64,000 nucleotides of DNA from Gordius sp. MW1. Lineage: Eukaryota; Nematomorpha; Gordioida; Gordea; Gordiidae. The stretch is taken from the NCBI GenBank assembly GCA_964036665.1, contig OZ038527.1:22105901-22169900 (forward strand), in the 5' to 3' direction. The position numbers and the translations under genes are program-made. Shown in pieces: positions 32,954 to 45,622 of the stretch. Within the stretch, counting starts at the first letter, position 1, and the number at the start of each line of letters is the position of its first letter. Below the pieces are notes generated by a model, which had not been told where the DNA came from, searched no databases, and was given only the letters and a program-made list of their open reading frames with translations.

Positions 32954-34300
32954 TATAAGGTGTTTATGAGTATAATTTATATTAAAATGGTTTTGATTGG
33001 TAGAATTAAAGGAATAAACCGTGATAATTAGTCGTATGTAAATGTCGTTATACAAGGGTTTCTTATAGGTTAGGATTCTGTCCTAAAATTAAAATGTTGT
33101 AAAAGGTTTAATAGTTTTGCTTGTCGAATTTGAAATGAAGAATTATGAAATACATTTTCCAAAATACTTTTACATAAATCTTTTGCTACAATACAATAAA
33201 TGGTGTAAGAAAATGTTACTAAATTATTGCATTTGTGTCATCTATTTTATATTAAACGCATTAATTCTTTATTGTTCTGCAAAAAACTATCTCAACTTCG
33301 AAAATGGAAGAGGAGGACGCTAATACAAGCCAAATTTAGTAATAAATGCAATTAATTATTTAAGTTTTTAAGCGTCATGCTTATTTAAACTTACTTTAGA
33401 TTCCTTGTTTTAAGATGCGAGTGCTTTTTCTACTAGACAGAAGCTTAATAATAAAAACAATCGTCAAAGTATATTTATTATTAGTTTAAAAGGCGCTTTA
33501 CAAGCTTCATTTTTAAACTTATTCTAAAATATCTACCGTAAAAGTTGATGATCAAATTGAACTAAGAGTTAAGAATCCTCATGGATTAGTAAATTGTATT
33601 TCAAAGTCTATTTGTAGATGATCATGACATAGCCAACTTTAAACGAAATGTAGTTGGCATGGGCGAAGTTAAATAAAATTCCCTATGAACGGGTAGGGCA
33701 TGAATGGGTTTTTTGTTGAATAGAATTAAGAGCCGGGCGAGGACGAGTTTTAAGGCAAAATGGGCTTGAGGTCTAGCTCTAAGTAAGCCCGTAGGCGGCA
33801 AGCAAAATTATTTGAAAAATGCTTTTATTTTAGTAAGGTGTGTATCGTGACTATCAAATTTTATAGTTATTTATTTTTTTTACAATAATGATTTAATCAA
33901 TTTTAATTTTTCTTCCGCATTTATTTATAGAACTTGTGATTTTCAAATAAGTTGAAAATTAACAGTGGTCATTTTTGCTCAATAAAATTGACAAAACTAG
34001 GTAATTTTTGTTAAATAAAATTAAGCTCGCATGAGTTTATTATGATTTATGACATAAATGGTTTTATCCAGCTTCAAATACTATTAGTGAAATGAAAGTT
34101 AAACGGGTCACTTGTTGGAAGAAATAAGAACCCGTTTGAGACTGATGATTCTTTAACATGATTATTATTAGACATTTTTAACTTATAAAAAATCAAAAAA
34201 TCAATTGGTTTATTGATAAAAAGTTGCTTTAAAAAGCTGCATAGTATATCAATCATTTATTATTTTTATCATGAGAAGAGAATTACATATTTTGTGAAGG
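32954..34300. other. Intergenic, degraded GGGC-rich repeat near 33640-33810
   Basis: Mostly AT-rich. Between about 33640 and 33810 there are scattered CGGGT/GGGCG words resembling the GCCCG-rich hAT family, without recognisable ends. No gene was found. Confidence 0.35.
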
Positions 34301-34309
34301 TGAGATAAA

Positions 34310-35960
34310 TAAATCAAAAAATTAAGAATTGTAAATATTGAGAAAACATTCGGTTATGGCTAATGAATTATATTTACAGATAGTTATGCCGATTTTCTTT
34401 CGTATAAAAAATGATTCGCGGTTATCATGGGATAGTAATGAGATTTGGTTCCCTATTTTTTTAAAAAGTTGTAAGGCTTGGGGACCAGAGGGTTAGGGTA
34501 GTTGTCGCAATGGGACAAAATATTATAAAAGTATTATTAATTTCTGTGAAATTTTCAGAGCCTTGGCTGAAGACAAGGGATCTTTGTTGTGATTAGATGG
34601 GGCAAATACGTCAGTACATGTATAGTCCCATGCTAAACTGAGTACTTTTTCCCAAGCGCCTAAAGTTTGGCCATCGGGTCGTTTGTTGTCTTCACATAGA
34701 CCTGTGGGTTCGAGAATAGAGGGGAAACCAGCTTTGGTGAAATATGTATAAGTTTGTTAACCGCGGTATGTCGAAAATACCTGGCTTTGTTACGATTACG
34801 GTGAAGGCCATGATGACCATTCGATTTTACGGAATTATTGCAAAGTGAACAAGTGTGTTCAGCAACTATATTGCATCCTAATCTTAGGCCTACTGGGAAG
34901 CGGAATTGGGTGTTGGATAAGAGAAGATCAAGGTTACGGCTTGGGAAGGCTTCGAGCCATTCCTGAGCATGAAGCTAAGCTCCTAAGCGCTGGAAGTTCC
35001 ACTACCGAAGCGCCATTAATAAAATACTTTAAGAGGCACTCAGACAGGGGACCAATCCAGTCCTTTTTGAGAGTTTACTTCGGGGAATTGAGTAGGGACG
35101 TTAAAAAATTCCTTCCATTGTTCGAAGGCGACGTCGAGTAAGTTGTCAGGTTGTAGGGTTAATGTTGAAATGATGCTTTCATTGGACAGGCGGCTTGATA
35201 TAAATGCGGAAAGAGATACGGAGGCTGTTGAGCCTAAGCCTAGCCCCCCCCCCCAACTTTGTTGGAAGGCAAGCTTGTTGCCATTGTGTGGAGCCTAGGG
35301 TTAGATTGGTTATTTCTTCGGTTAAAGACTTAAGTTCTGCATCAAAATTTGACAAGGCCTCGTGTTGTAAGAACACTGCAGAGGACCGGAAGCTGTGCAT
35401 TAATTTAGGGGAGTAGCAGTTTTTTATTAGAAAAAATGCTTGGTGTGCAGGAAGGTGTTTGAATAGGCTTTTCATGTCTGCTAGTCTGCGACTGGTTTCT
35501 TCTAACAATTTTAATATAGGATTAGAGCCTCCAATTGGGGATTCGAGTAGGGTCAAAAAGAAAGGATCTATTAACTTGTAAAATAATTGCTCTTGATTGC
35601 CAATAAGAGGTGTATTAAGGGGACAAATTTCGGTTTTAGCTTAATTTGGCGTTAACCCGATTTTTGTTGATTTGTTTTCAAGGTATTTCAAAGCGGCAAA
35701 ATCATCGGGGGCGCTTTGGATGGTCACATCGTCAAGGTACCAAATGTTTAAGGTCAAATTGAACTTTGTTGCAAGGCTATCAACTAGAGTTTTGATGCCA
35801 AGGGAAAACAGAAGCGGCCCTAAGGGGTCGCCTTGTTGAATACCGTCACTAGAATTGATGGTATGTTTGTGAAATTGTAATAATGAAACTGGTGAATAGC
35901 ATGCATTAAGAAATGCGGAGTATTCAGGTAAATGTTTGTATGTTCATTAAGGAAGTATTA
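34310..35960 (-). mobile_element. Decayed non-LTR retrotransposon (RT plus RLE-like C-terminus)
   Basis: The minus strand encodes a reverse transcriptase: HKHTINSSDGIQQGDPLGPL (about 35810-35880), NIWYLDDVTI with the catalytic YLDD (about 35730-35760), then LLESPIGGSNPILKLLEETS and ACLPTKLGG (about 35250-35560). Downstream lie AFEQWKEFFNVP and, near 34560-34800, EPTGLCEDNKRPDGQTLGAW plus LAWDYTCTDVFAPS. The RPD..(n)..D spacing resembles the restriction-like endonuclease of R2-type elements. The frame is broken by a stop (TPN*AKTEIC) and several shifts. The 3' untranslated end near 34310-34560 recurs at 59310-59590. Confidence 0.7.
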
Positions 35961-37035
35961 AAGAAATATTTTTTAGAAAGAGTCCAGGTTAGCGGGCTTA
36001 TATATATTCCTAACGAACCGGTCGAAAATGTTTTTCAAAAGGCACGTACATATCTCTAGTTCGCAAAATGGCCCTTAAAATTGAAAGAAGCCCATTGCAA
36101 ATTGCATCCTTGGAAGAAAGACCACAGGCGCAATTGGGTCAAAATCTCAATAATTTAATTGTTAATGCTTTTCTAGGTATACACATAATTCAATATTATT
36201 AAGGTACATTTTATCAAAAACCGATCGCAGATAATTTAATAAACACAATCTTAATTAATTCTCGTTGAATCAAAAACTTTTGCCATAAGTAACCCCCCTA
36301 AGGGACAATTTTATGTCCTTGATCCTTAATAAAATTAGAGAAAGTTTCTAAATTAATAACTCCAAGAGTTGTAATTTATTTAAATCTCAGATTTAATATT
36401 ATCCCTGTTTTATAGTGTATAATTAGGATTCTGAAGATTATATTTGGATTATAATGTGAGCTAATCGTCTTTTATTTAATCAGGGTTCTTCATGTCCTTA
36501 GGAGGGCACACAGTCTTTTCTTATTGTATTGTATATGGAAATTGGAAAAAAATAAATGAAGTTCTAGCCAATGAACATCTATATTATTATATTTCTTTAT
36601 TTAGCAATTAATATATTAATTTTGAAATGCATTATTAAACAACTTAAACTATTATTCGAGTTAATTTTAAAAAGGTAAGCTACCTTTCTGAGGGTCGTGT
36701 AAGTGAAGAGAATAAAATATAAACAATTGCATTAATATTTTTTCCTAATGATAGGCTATATTTGCCCGAAATATCGCGTGCCATTTTTCTCTACTCTTTT
36801 TATCCTTCTAACCCTACCGCTTTTATAAAACAAAATATTAAGAAGGATTGACAGTAAATAATATCATTAAATATTGTGTTGCTTTTTGTAAGAGAATTAG
36901 GTCAGAAAAGATATTAAATAATAGATAGCTGAATCTAATTAATAACACTACAAGGCTAAAATATATATATTATATATGATTAAAATTAATTACACTATGG
37001 CGGTGAGTGAACATTATTATATTGAAGGTAAAATG

Positions 37036-37201
37036 CATGGGCGTAGCCAGCTTTAGGAATTAAGGGGAGCAATAATGATCTAGGGAGGGGCGAAATGATA
37101 ATTTTTTGAAATTTTAGACATAATTTTAATTAATTTTACCAAATTTTTGGCTTTAGAGGGGGCAGACGCCCCTCCCTGCCCCCCCCTTGGCTATACCCAT
37201 G
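37036..37201. mobile_element. MITE, CATGGGCGTAGCC family
   Basis: Ends CATGGGCGTAGCCAG and CTTGGCTATACCCATG, 166 bp, with near-identical 8-bp flanks GTAAAATG (37028-37035) and ATAAAATG (37202-37209). Typical G-rich left and C-rich right interior. Confidence 0.8.
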
Positions 37202-37447
37202 ATAAAATGCGTTGATTTGTATCTGCATTAAAATATTTAAAAATAAAATTATTTAACCGCATATCAAAATATGAACATAACATGTAAAGTGCGTTTACAA
37301 TTAAGCATAAAAATTGGTATTAACTAAAAAATATATTAAGGAGTCCAAATATATATTGCAAATATGCTGTGATTTAATCATCCTACCCCTACAAAATCTT
37401 GAGATTATACAATTATTTTAATTTTTTTATTTATACTCCTATACCTA

Positions 37448-37644
37448 GAGTTGTTCAATTGCTAACTTGCCTCAAATCCAGACGCGAGCACGCACAGTGA
37501 GTTGCTTAATATGCGCGTTAGCACAATATGTGCTCGCTGTTTGGTGCACTAGGCAGAACAGTACATATAAAAATGCTCGAGGGTCGAGCAGAAACTCGAG
37601 CAGATGGTAGCTGGATTTGGAGCAAGTTAGCAATTTAACAACTC
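37448..37644. mobile_element. MITE with GAGTTGTTCAATTGCTAACT ends
   Basis: The left end GAGTTGTTCAATTGCTAACT, continuing into CAAATCCA, pairs with TGGATTTGGAGC and AAGTTAGCAATTTAACAACT on the right, about 32 bp of inverted repeat. Flanked by exact TACCTA at 37442-37447 and 37645-37650. The GC-richer centre contains CTCGAG words in inverted pairs. No other copy was seen here. Confidence 0.75.
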
Positions 37645-38025
37645 TACCTATACCCATTATCGTTTGTAACTAAAGGACCGCTTGCTAGCCATCTGTTTTG
37701 AAGTGGCTTAGGTAAATTTTTCAATATTTATGATTTCGTTTGAGATCTAAATAATTTTTATTCTCTATATGTTTAAATTTAAAAGCGGTAATTTTTGTAT
37801 TTTAAATTTATTAATACAATATAGCAAATCTCTATTAGATATATACTAATATTCTTTGACAATTTGCGAGTTTGGGTTATTATATAATGTGGCACTTAAA
37901 GTTATTTGCACATTCAGTCCATGATTTGTATGATAAATGCCCATACTTTTAAACAATTAATTAATATTTAAAGAAAAGGGAATATTTGAAAATTACTTAA
38001 CATAAATTTTTTGCTTTACATTTAG

Positions 38026-38742
38026 ATGAAGACTAGGCATGTTAATTATGGCAGTTTACAAAATGTGTTCATCAGGGAGGCACCCCCAAGTCAGGGTGAA
38101 TCAGATCATGATGAAGAGGCAGATAAATTAGATAATAATAATTTACAAATTCAAGAACAGCAATTTCTTAAGGATCAAACAAGTGAGGATGAAGGACCTG
38201 AATGTGTGACTTTTGCTGAAGGACAATCTAAAATTACTAATCTAAATCAACTAGTGGCTGCCCAAAAAACTAGGGTAAAGACTGAGGCAAAATTAAAAAG
38301 AATCAAACACTTGGAACAATTTAAGGCTCAAAAAGCCTCCAAATCTATTAAACCAAAAGGCATAGATATCTCCCCAACAAATAAAGAAGGTTTTATACCA
38401 ACTCATATATTAAAGGATATGTCTAAGGCAAAAAAGATTGAATCAATAACTACTCCAACGCTTAAAGAAAAGCCAGGCTCTAAAATCAAAATAAGTCATT
38501 TACCATTAGATCAAGTTTATGTGGCTGACTCCAAAATTATACATCATGCTGGAGGGTCTGTTAAAGTGGTTAAATTAGAGAAAAAAGAATATGCAGTTGG
38601 ACCCATTGATAATAAAACGTTAGAATATAGGCGTAATCGTTTATTATTTAATTCACTTAGTATGCCCAGGCAATCTATGGATTCTTGCTTGGCTTATCAA
38701 CGCAAACAACACATTATAGGATTTGATCGTTTAGCTACATAA
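38026..38742 (+). CDS. NOL7: NOL7-like nucleolar protein
   Basis: A 238-codon frame. An acidic N-terminus (SDHDEEADKL; SEDEGPECVTFAEGQ) is followed by a long basic helix (KTRVKTEAKLKRIKHLEQFK). After a linker come FIPTHILKDM and the C-terminal block VKVVKLEKKEYAVGPID with NRLLFNSLSMPRQSMDSCLA. This order matches the NOL7/UTP-type nucleolar protein: a DE-rich ELTF-like motif, a basic coiled segment, then a VRL...F..NSLYG-like motif. The human protein is of similar length (about 257 aa) and is linked to pre-rRNA processing in the small-subunit processome. The ATG lies immediately after a good acceptor (TTTACATTTAG), so an upstream exon, probably 5' untranslated, is likely. Identity is by remembered pattern only. 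Confidence 0.6.
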   Translation: MKTRHVNYGSLQNVFIREAPPSQGESDHDEEADKLDNNNLQIQEQQFLKDQTSEDEGPECVTFAEGQSKITNLNQLVAAQKTRVKTEAKLKRIKHLEQFKAQKASKSIKPKGIDISPTNKEGFIPTHILKDMSKAKKIESITTPTLKEKPGSKIKISHLPLDQVYVADSKIIHHAGGSVKVVKLEKKEYAVGPIDNKTLEYRRNRLLFNSLSMPRQSMDSCLAYQRKQHIIGFDRLAT

Positions 38743-39167
38743 ATTAAGAATTTAATAATCACATATATTTTCTTCATATAATAATGTACGAGATTGTTTT
38801 ATAAATGTATATGTATTAATGTATATAATACAAAGTGTAAATTCACTGTAAACTGGTATTATCACCCCCTCCCCCACTAAAATTACCTCTTTAGAGTTAC
38901 TCCTGCTAAGTGATATGATACTATTGGAAAAACAACACTTTATTACTTTACTAAGCGTACGTATTGAATATTTTGTAAATTGATATCTGAACAGTTATTC
39001 AAACCACACACCATGATGGCAGTAGGTAATATAATCATAATTTTAAAAACTTTCTAATAACATTGTTTTTTCAATCAATATTTTATAAACCTTATTTGCA
39101 TCATAAATTAATATATATAAACCTACACTTAAGGCAATTTAAATTATTTATTCGCGTTTTTGGCCCT

Positions 39168-39333
39168 AAAAACGGCTGGGTTTTGTTTGGTCAACTTTTA
39201 GTTTTCGTCGACTAAACTTAGCCCAAATTTTTTGATTTTAATTCTTAGTCGACCTGGAGATTTAAAAAACTGACCAGAGTCAACCGTTTCCTAGTTGAAC
39301 GATAGGTCGGCTAAACACAACCCAACCGTTTTT
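39168..39333. mobile_element. MITE with AAAAACGGCTGGGTT ends
   Basis: AAAAACGGCTGGGTTTTGTT on the left is paired by ACACAACCCAACCGTTTTT on the right. GTCGACTAAACTTAGCC and GGTCGGCTAAAC words lie within. About 166 bp, no coding. Confidence 0.6.
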
Positions 39334-39351
39334 GCAATACTACCTTGAACG

Positions 39352-39518
39352 CTTGGGCGTAGCCAGGGGGGCGGCTGCCCCCCCCCCTAAACGACGGGAA
39401 AAAAATTTCAATGCAAAAACCCTTAAAAATTAAAAAAATTTATGTTTTGCCCCTCTTTAATTAAACTTTTAAACGTTTTGCTCCCCCCCTCCCTATCCGA
39501 AACCTGGCTACTCCCATG
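39352..39518. mobile_element. MITE, CATGGGCGTAGCC family, subfamily B
   Basis: Ends CTTGGGCGTAGCCAGG and CCTGGCTACTCCCATG, flanked by CTTGAACG (39344-39351) and CTTAAACG (39519-39526). The interior has the subfamily signature CAATGCAAAAACC and TTTATGTTTTGCCCC. Adjacent to the MITE at 39168-39333. Confidence 0.8.
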
Positions 39519-40228
39519 CTTAAACGTTAATTTTTTTACGACATGCAACAGAGTGCGGCAATGTCAATTTTTGCCAACATGGCAAATACCTACTATAATT
39601 ACTTCAAAACTTAATTTAACCCAAATAAAAGCTTTAACCAAATTTTATATCCTGAACTATTTTAGACGGAAAATACGTTAAACGTGGCAATATAACTGCC
39701 TTAAAATTATCCTTTTTTGCACGTTGTAGTATTAAAAATTAGAAAAAATGCATGGAAGAGTTCTGCAGAGTCTATTTCTAACTCTAACATTGGGTTCGGG
39801 TGACCCTGGCCTGGAAGTCCTTGATCTGTTAAAACAAATTTAATTTAAAAAACTACTTATGACTAAGCTTTTATTATGAAAGTACATTTCTTATAGTTTT
39901 GTGCAACCAATTTTTACATCTTTTAATAAAAGCTAGGATATTAAAATTAGAAATACATTATTGAGGAACAACTTAGACTATTTATGATTATTAATCAAAG
40001 ATTTTTCTATGTTAAGCTATTTTATAGGGCTTATATAGTCATTTATCTCTTTCCCATCACCTAAAATACCTATGAGACGTGGAAATAATAAATATAGCAA
40101 GCATGGGCCCCACAAATTTTTCAATATACGCCAAATCGTTGTACAGGATTAAATAATAATTGTCCAACAAATTAATATTCAGTTAAGAGTATTATCTTAA
40201 AAATGGGTTTAGAAAAGTGGTCAAGACC

Positions 40229-41027
40229 AGGCGCGTAGCCAGGATTTTCCCAAGGGGGGGGGGGGGGTAACTGCCCAAAATTTATTTAGAGAACACTTTT
40301 ATTTGTAATTAAATATAAAGTTTCAGCAACTTAAAGGTCGGGCCCGCTATCAGGCTCTCGGGGCCGGGTAGGCAACCGTCCTAAAAATTTAGATTTCCAG
40401 GGAGGCCCCGGCGGGCACTATAACAAGGAGATTTCTTTACATAGTTTACTATTTTTTGTCACTTTTTTCTTTTGAAAATTTGAGAATTTAATCGAAAATT
40501 GTGAAAATATGACAAACTTAATGCTCAAAATTTAACATAATCATTTTGGGCCCGCCTTGAGAATTGCTGGGCGGACTCTTAGAAGGGTTCGAGCGGCCGT
40601 GATAAGTTCTGGCAGAAAAATTTAGACAAATATGATCAATGACAAAGGTATTAAATATGTGTATAGAATGTGAAACGTTATAATAAATAGTCATTTGATT
40701 TTTAATTTGTCCAGCAATTGTCATTTTGAGATTTCACCTGAAGTAGGAGCATTACCGTTGATTTGTTAATAATGTCGATTCATTCCATCCTTGTACATAT
40801 TAACGTCCTTTATTGAATAAACTTTTAATCTCAATTTTTGTAAAAAATTTTATTTAAAAATAAAAGTTATAATAGGCTTTTAATAAGGTATTTAGAAGTG
40901 TCTTAGTCTTTTTTACGACTATAAATACTTCTAGAAAAAATTTAGGATTTTATTTAAAATAATTTTTTTATATTTTTCTTAAGGGGAGGGGAGGGGAGGG
41001 CGAGAAGGGCTTGGCTCCGCCTCTGAT
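40229..41027. mobile_element. Probable hAT-type element, CAGGCGCGTAGCC end
   Basis: The left terminus CAGGCGCGTAGCCAGG resembles the CAGNGGCGTA class of hAT ends. A plausible partner GGCTCCGCCTCTG lies at about 41015-41027. The interior has a ten-base-plus G run at 40254, a GGCCCG-rich patch at 40335-40410 and no transposase. No target duplication could be identified. Confidence 0.4.
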
Positions 41028-41058
41028 CTGCATCATTGTTTATAACTATAGGTGAGAC

Positions 41059-42182
41059 CAGTGGCGTACGCAAGGGATGGTTTTGGGGTTCAAACCCCCC
41101 CCCCCCCCCGACAAAATTTTATAAATCTTATGTAATGCAAATAAAATCTAATAAGTAAGATAGCGGTGTAATATTCAAATTACTTTACTAAATAAATGAA
41201 TTTATTACAAAAAATTATTTGTGTTGATAAGTAACAGAAGATTCAATTTCTAAATCTTTTTATAACTGGAATTAATGTTGCGAATAATAAGATTTTAAAG
41301 AAAGTGACAGAACGTCAGAAATAACGATATTAATAAAATAATAATTGTATCAAGTATCAATTAATCGGGCTCGAGAAGATTCCTGTAACTTGGATTATAA
41401 GTACTAAAACTATCGGGCTTCTCAGATTAAATTCTAGATAATTTTTCTTAACTGCAAAGCAAAGAATTTTAATATTGAATTGAAAAATAGGATGATTCAA
41501 TCGTTGCAAAATAATTTAATCTCCAACAAATCCTTTATCGAAATTTTTATGTTTTCTCACTTATCAATTGGAATTTGCTTTATTGTGTGCTCCGAGATAA
41601 ATTTAGATTCTGAATTTTTATGTTTAATAATTAAAAGGGCTTAAAAACATATTTTTTAGACGAGCAGAAACCCCAAGCTTAAATTGAGCTCAGCCCAATG
41701 AAAAACAATTTGCAGAACTCTAAATTTGCCTACGCCCGTGTTATTAATAACTAATTTAGAACCTTAAATGTTAATTTACACTTATCAAAGGCATTAAATG
41801 CTGTCAAGTTGAAAAGAAGAAACTACTAAAAAAGTATTTTGAGGAATTTCATGTTAGTTTTGAAAGTGGGTATTTATTATCTAGATAATTTTTTTGTAAT
41901 TATTAGAACAAATAAAGGAGAATTACAAAGTGAGACTTCACATCAACATAATAATGTGTTGTGTTATAATTTTTAAATACCAAATTAGTTTTTTTTGTTT
42001 TCATTACACCAACCTCAATAGAATTTAAAATCTAAATTTGGCTCGACAAATTAAATGAATGCTACATTATGTTTATAGATCTTTAATCAAAATGCAAAAA
42101 AAAATTTCTTATAAGGTTTTTTGATATTGAAGAAAAAAATTGAAACCCCCCCCCCTGAAATAAAATCCTGCGTACGCCCCTG
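41059..42182. mobile_element. Non-autonomous hAT-type element with exact duplication
   Basis: Ends CAGTGGCGTACGCAAGG and GCGTACGCCCCTG are flanked by exact GGTGAGAC at 41051-41058 and 42183-42190. 1124 bp with subterminal C runs (16 C at about 41094) and no open frame. The CAGTGGCG terminus and 8-bp duplication are classic hAT features. Confidence 0.85.
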
Positions 42183-42204
42183 GGTGAGACGTTTTCATCT
42201 ACAT

Positions 42205-43057
42205 TAGAGACCTGCAACGGGCCTATTTTGCTTGGTCGGCCCGCCCGCTTCGAAAATTTCTAGGCCCGGGCCCGGCCCTTGCCCGCTGAAAAAAGAAAAA
42301 TTTGGCCCGGGCCCGGCCCTAAACATTTTTTGCAAAACCCAGGCCCGGCCCGGGCCCATAGAAATTTTTTTGCAAATTTTTAAACGATTGTTATTTTTTT
42401 ATTAAAAAGTTAATTCAATATTCAGTAATATATGTTAAAAACATCAATAATAATCATGTAAAAACAATAAATCGTTAATTATTTCCGGTCTTAATCGGGT
42501 TCTTCACTCTTCTAATAAGCGACCAGCCGTAGAGAAATTTCTCACTTGTGGCACTTGTAGCCGGGATACATGAAACCATAAATGCCAAATGAGATAATTT
42601 TGGGTACCTAATTAAAGGTTATATTGATTTTACTTTATTTACTTAGCTTCTTTGCATTTCCACCATTTTATTTCAATTGAGTTGAGTACAATTCAAATTT
42701 CGCAGTACTTTTTGTAAATGTATGAATGAAAAATGAAAAGTAAGTGTGTATGTGTTGCGTATTAGGACACAAAAAAATAAATTTAAATTAATAAAAAAAC
42801 AGTTTAAATATAAGACGTTTGTCTTTGTTTAAGTTGTAATTATTTTAAAGTATTTATTACTACACAAATAAATATTAACTATTTTGCAAAGAGCTTTTAA
42901 CGGGCCTAGCTAAATATAGGCCCGGCCCGCTTGATTTGTCGGCCCGCCCAAGCCCGGCCCGTTGATTTGTCGGCCCGCCCAAGCCCGGCCCGTTGTTTTT
43001 TTTAAAGTCCAAAGCCCGCCCATACCCGGCCCGCGGGCCGGGCCGTGCAGGTCCCTA
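42205..43057. mobile_element. Non-autonomous hAT-type element, GCCCGG-rich
   Basis: Ends TAGAGACCTGCAACGGGCC and GGCCGTGCAGGTCCCTA with exact 8-bp duplication ATCTACAT (42197-42204 and 43058-43065). Both subterminal ~130-bp regions are packed with GGCCCGGGCC/GCCCGGCCC words in inverted orientation. The central ~550 bp is AT-rich and non-coding. It starts 22 bp after the end of the previous hAT element. Confidence 0.9.
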
Positions 43058-43235
43058 ATCTACATCATTGGACAAGTTCAGGATATCATCTAGAGATTAT
43101 TAATCAGATGGCTTAAAAATTTTATTATCTAAGATAGGAAAGATCACCATAAATAAAGTTTATATAGATAGTCAATGGTAAATTAGGTTTGGTTTGGATA
43201 TGCAAATGTTTTGTCTATGTATGCACAAGTAACAA

Positions 43236-43393
43236 CATGGGCGTACGCAGGGGGGGGCCCCTAATTTACGAAAAAAACAATTTTCAATGCAAAAACATTG
43301 AAAAATTTAAAAATTTATGTTTTGCCCCCCCCCTAAATGAACCTTTAAACGTTTTGTCCCCCCCCCCTAATTCAAAACCTGGGTACGCCCATG
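43236..43393. mobile_element. MITE, CATGGGCGTAGCC family, subfamily B, exact duplication
   Basis: Ends CATGGGCGTACGCAGG and CCTGGGTACGCCCATG are flanked by exact AGTAACAA (43228-43235 and 43394-43401). 158 bp with CAATGCAAAAAC and TTTATGTTTTGCCCC inside. Confidence 0.9.
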
Positions 43394-43401
43394 AGTAACA
43401 A

Positions 43402-45334
43402 CTTAAAAAATAAACCATAATATTTATAACAATTAAAATGTATGTGAAATTAATTACTATACTAAACAGAATCGCTTAGTTAGCCACTTACTAGCAATGG
43501 GTGGGTCTGGTCTGGCGTTTTCACGGATGCACAATCAATATAGGAAATATTAAAACTTTTTTTCGACAATTTAATTAAAAAATGAAATGTATATATGTAT
43601 TATCTTTTAAGGTGTTTACAAGTTTCTTAAAATCTTTTATGCAACTATGCGACGCATAAAATTTATTTATTTTTAAAATTTTTAATGAATTGGCCAAGCC
43701 CCCTTTTCCACGCGCCTGGGCAAGACAAAATATAAACCATTTTCTAACATTTTAAAGTTGTGCACCATTTTATGGCCGTTGCCAAAAAGGTATAAAGCAT
43801 CGTTGCCTCATCCGCTCCCTCTTAACATTATCCACAACCATAAAATTGTTTTAGAAATTATTATCCTTACTAAAATAATTTCCTCTCTTTTTCTAACAAA
43901 CTGATTTCCTATGGTTTCCTTTTATATAAACATTGATCAACAAATAATGGACTAATAAATCACCCATGGTTTGCAGATTCTTATTGAGCTTTTTAAGGTG
44001 AATACAAATGTATTTTTAATTTTTTACCTATACCTCAAGTTTTTGAATTATTTGCTGTCAAAGTTGCTAAAAACAGCGATTTTGAAGTTTTTAAAACGTC
44101 AATAACGTGCAAATTAATCGGAAATATTTTAGTTTACTAAGACGCAATCTTGGAGGACAGTTCAAGCGTTGGTTCCCAGCCCCAACTTATTTGATCCTAA
44201 ATTCATATTTTTGATTTCATAAAGAGTGAATGTTAGATGATTTTTTATAATTAAATTAAAGGTAGGTATTATTAATTTAATTACATAATTTAATAAAATA
44301 AGTATGTTGGCAATTTATTTATGAGATATAAATTTGTAATTATTAAAATATAGGCGCTAAAATATACTAATATTGAGCATTTTTATACTTACTAAGAACT
44401 CTTATAATTTTTTCCTGAGCATTTTTAGCTGAACGTCTAAATAACATGTGTTTAATTTTGATCAAATATTATTTTTGATGAATTTATGCACACATATTAG
44501 TCTGATCATTGAAATTTAAGTGTTTTTTAAAACTATAACAAAATTTTACACTTGTCGCAAAGCCTCATCTTAAATTTATAAAATCAAATTCATCCTAAAA
44601 TTGTCAACTCAAAATTCAGTAAAAGACCAATTGATTGTAAATAATCTTTTTCTGTACCTTAGCCCGATTTAAATTAAAGCGGGACCAAGAAGTTTAATAA
44701 CAAATTTGGTTCAAAAAAATAATTTATTTTTAAACCATTATTAAATTAATATACTAAAATAATCCTGAAATTTAAAGGGTGACAGCTGCCCTCCCTTCTT
44801 CCCCCTGGCTACCCCCGAAATATACATTTTTAAAGAAGTTTGAGTTTTATTATTCATAACATAAAGGATCGACACTTAACCTAAAGACTATTCAATATTT
44901 TATACACGACTCGGCCCAAAACTGATTTAGATTTTTAACCTAAACCGACCCAAATAACATTCAGGGGCAAAATAATGATATTTGAAAATTGTAACATGTT
45001 CAAGGGTGGGGGACCGTCACCCCCCCCCCCCTTTCTAATATCAAAAAAAGTCATAAATTGATTTCAGTTAAGATGGAATAACTCGCCTTAACTAATTGTT
45101 ACGGTAAAAATTCAATTTTGCTAATCATAATATTTATGAATTTTAATGTTTAATATTTAATAACCATTAATAAGCTTGAAATCATATCAAAATAAAATTG
45201 GGAAGTTCAACCAAAATTTACTAAGACAAAAAGGTAGGACTTTAATATTTTATCTTACACAAATTTAACTTGAAAAAATAATATAAAAGTGAATACTTTT
45301 TGACATTTGCCTTAAAAAATCGTTATAAATAAAG
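43402..45334. other. Intergenic, no gene seen
   Basis: AT-rich. MITE-like fragments occur at about 44775-44820 (GACAGCTGCCCTCCC, GGCTACCCCC) and 44960-45050 (a C run of ~14). No coding or RNA gene was recognised. Confidence 0.4.
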
Positions 45335-45342
45335 CTTGAATG

Positions 45343-45622
45343 CATGGGCGTACCCAGGGGAAGGGGGGCGGCTGCCCCCCCCCCCTAATTAGCCAGAGGG
45401 GGGCAGCTGGACCCCTGCCCCCCCCCCCTAATTAGCCGGGGGGGCAGGGGGTCCAGCTGCCCCCACTGCCTAATTAGGGGAGTTGCTTTTTTTTGGTCGC
45501 CGGAAAATATTTTTGGATTGTGAAGAGTCGATACCTTTTTTTTTGCTCTCAGGAAAATTTTTGAAAAAAATTTTGTTAAAAATAATCCCCCCCCCCTAAT
45601 TCAAAACCTGGGTACGCCCATG
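45343..45622. mobile_element. MITE, CATGGGCGTAGCC family, with internal expansion
   Basis: Ends CATGGGCGTACCCAGG and CCTGGGTACGCCCATG, flanks CTTGAATG (45335-45342) and CTTAAATG (45623-45630). Longer than usual (280 bp) because of a GGGGGCAG/CTGCCCCC and CTAATTAGCC inverted expansion around 45370-45480. Confidence 0.8.

Noticed and set aside
34845..35141. A 98-codon plus-strand frame starting MNKCVQQLYCILILG
   Set aside because: It is the antisense shadow of the minus-strand retrotransposon frame, which shows conserved motifs.
42205..43057. CpG-rich island that might be a promoter
   Set aside because: The GC content is due to GCCCGG arrays of a hAT-type element with exact target duplication.
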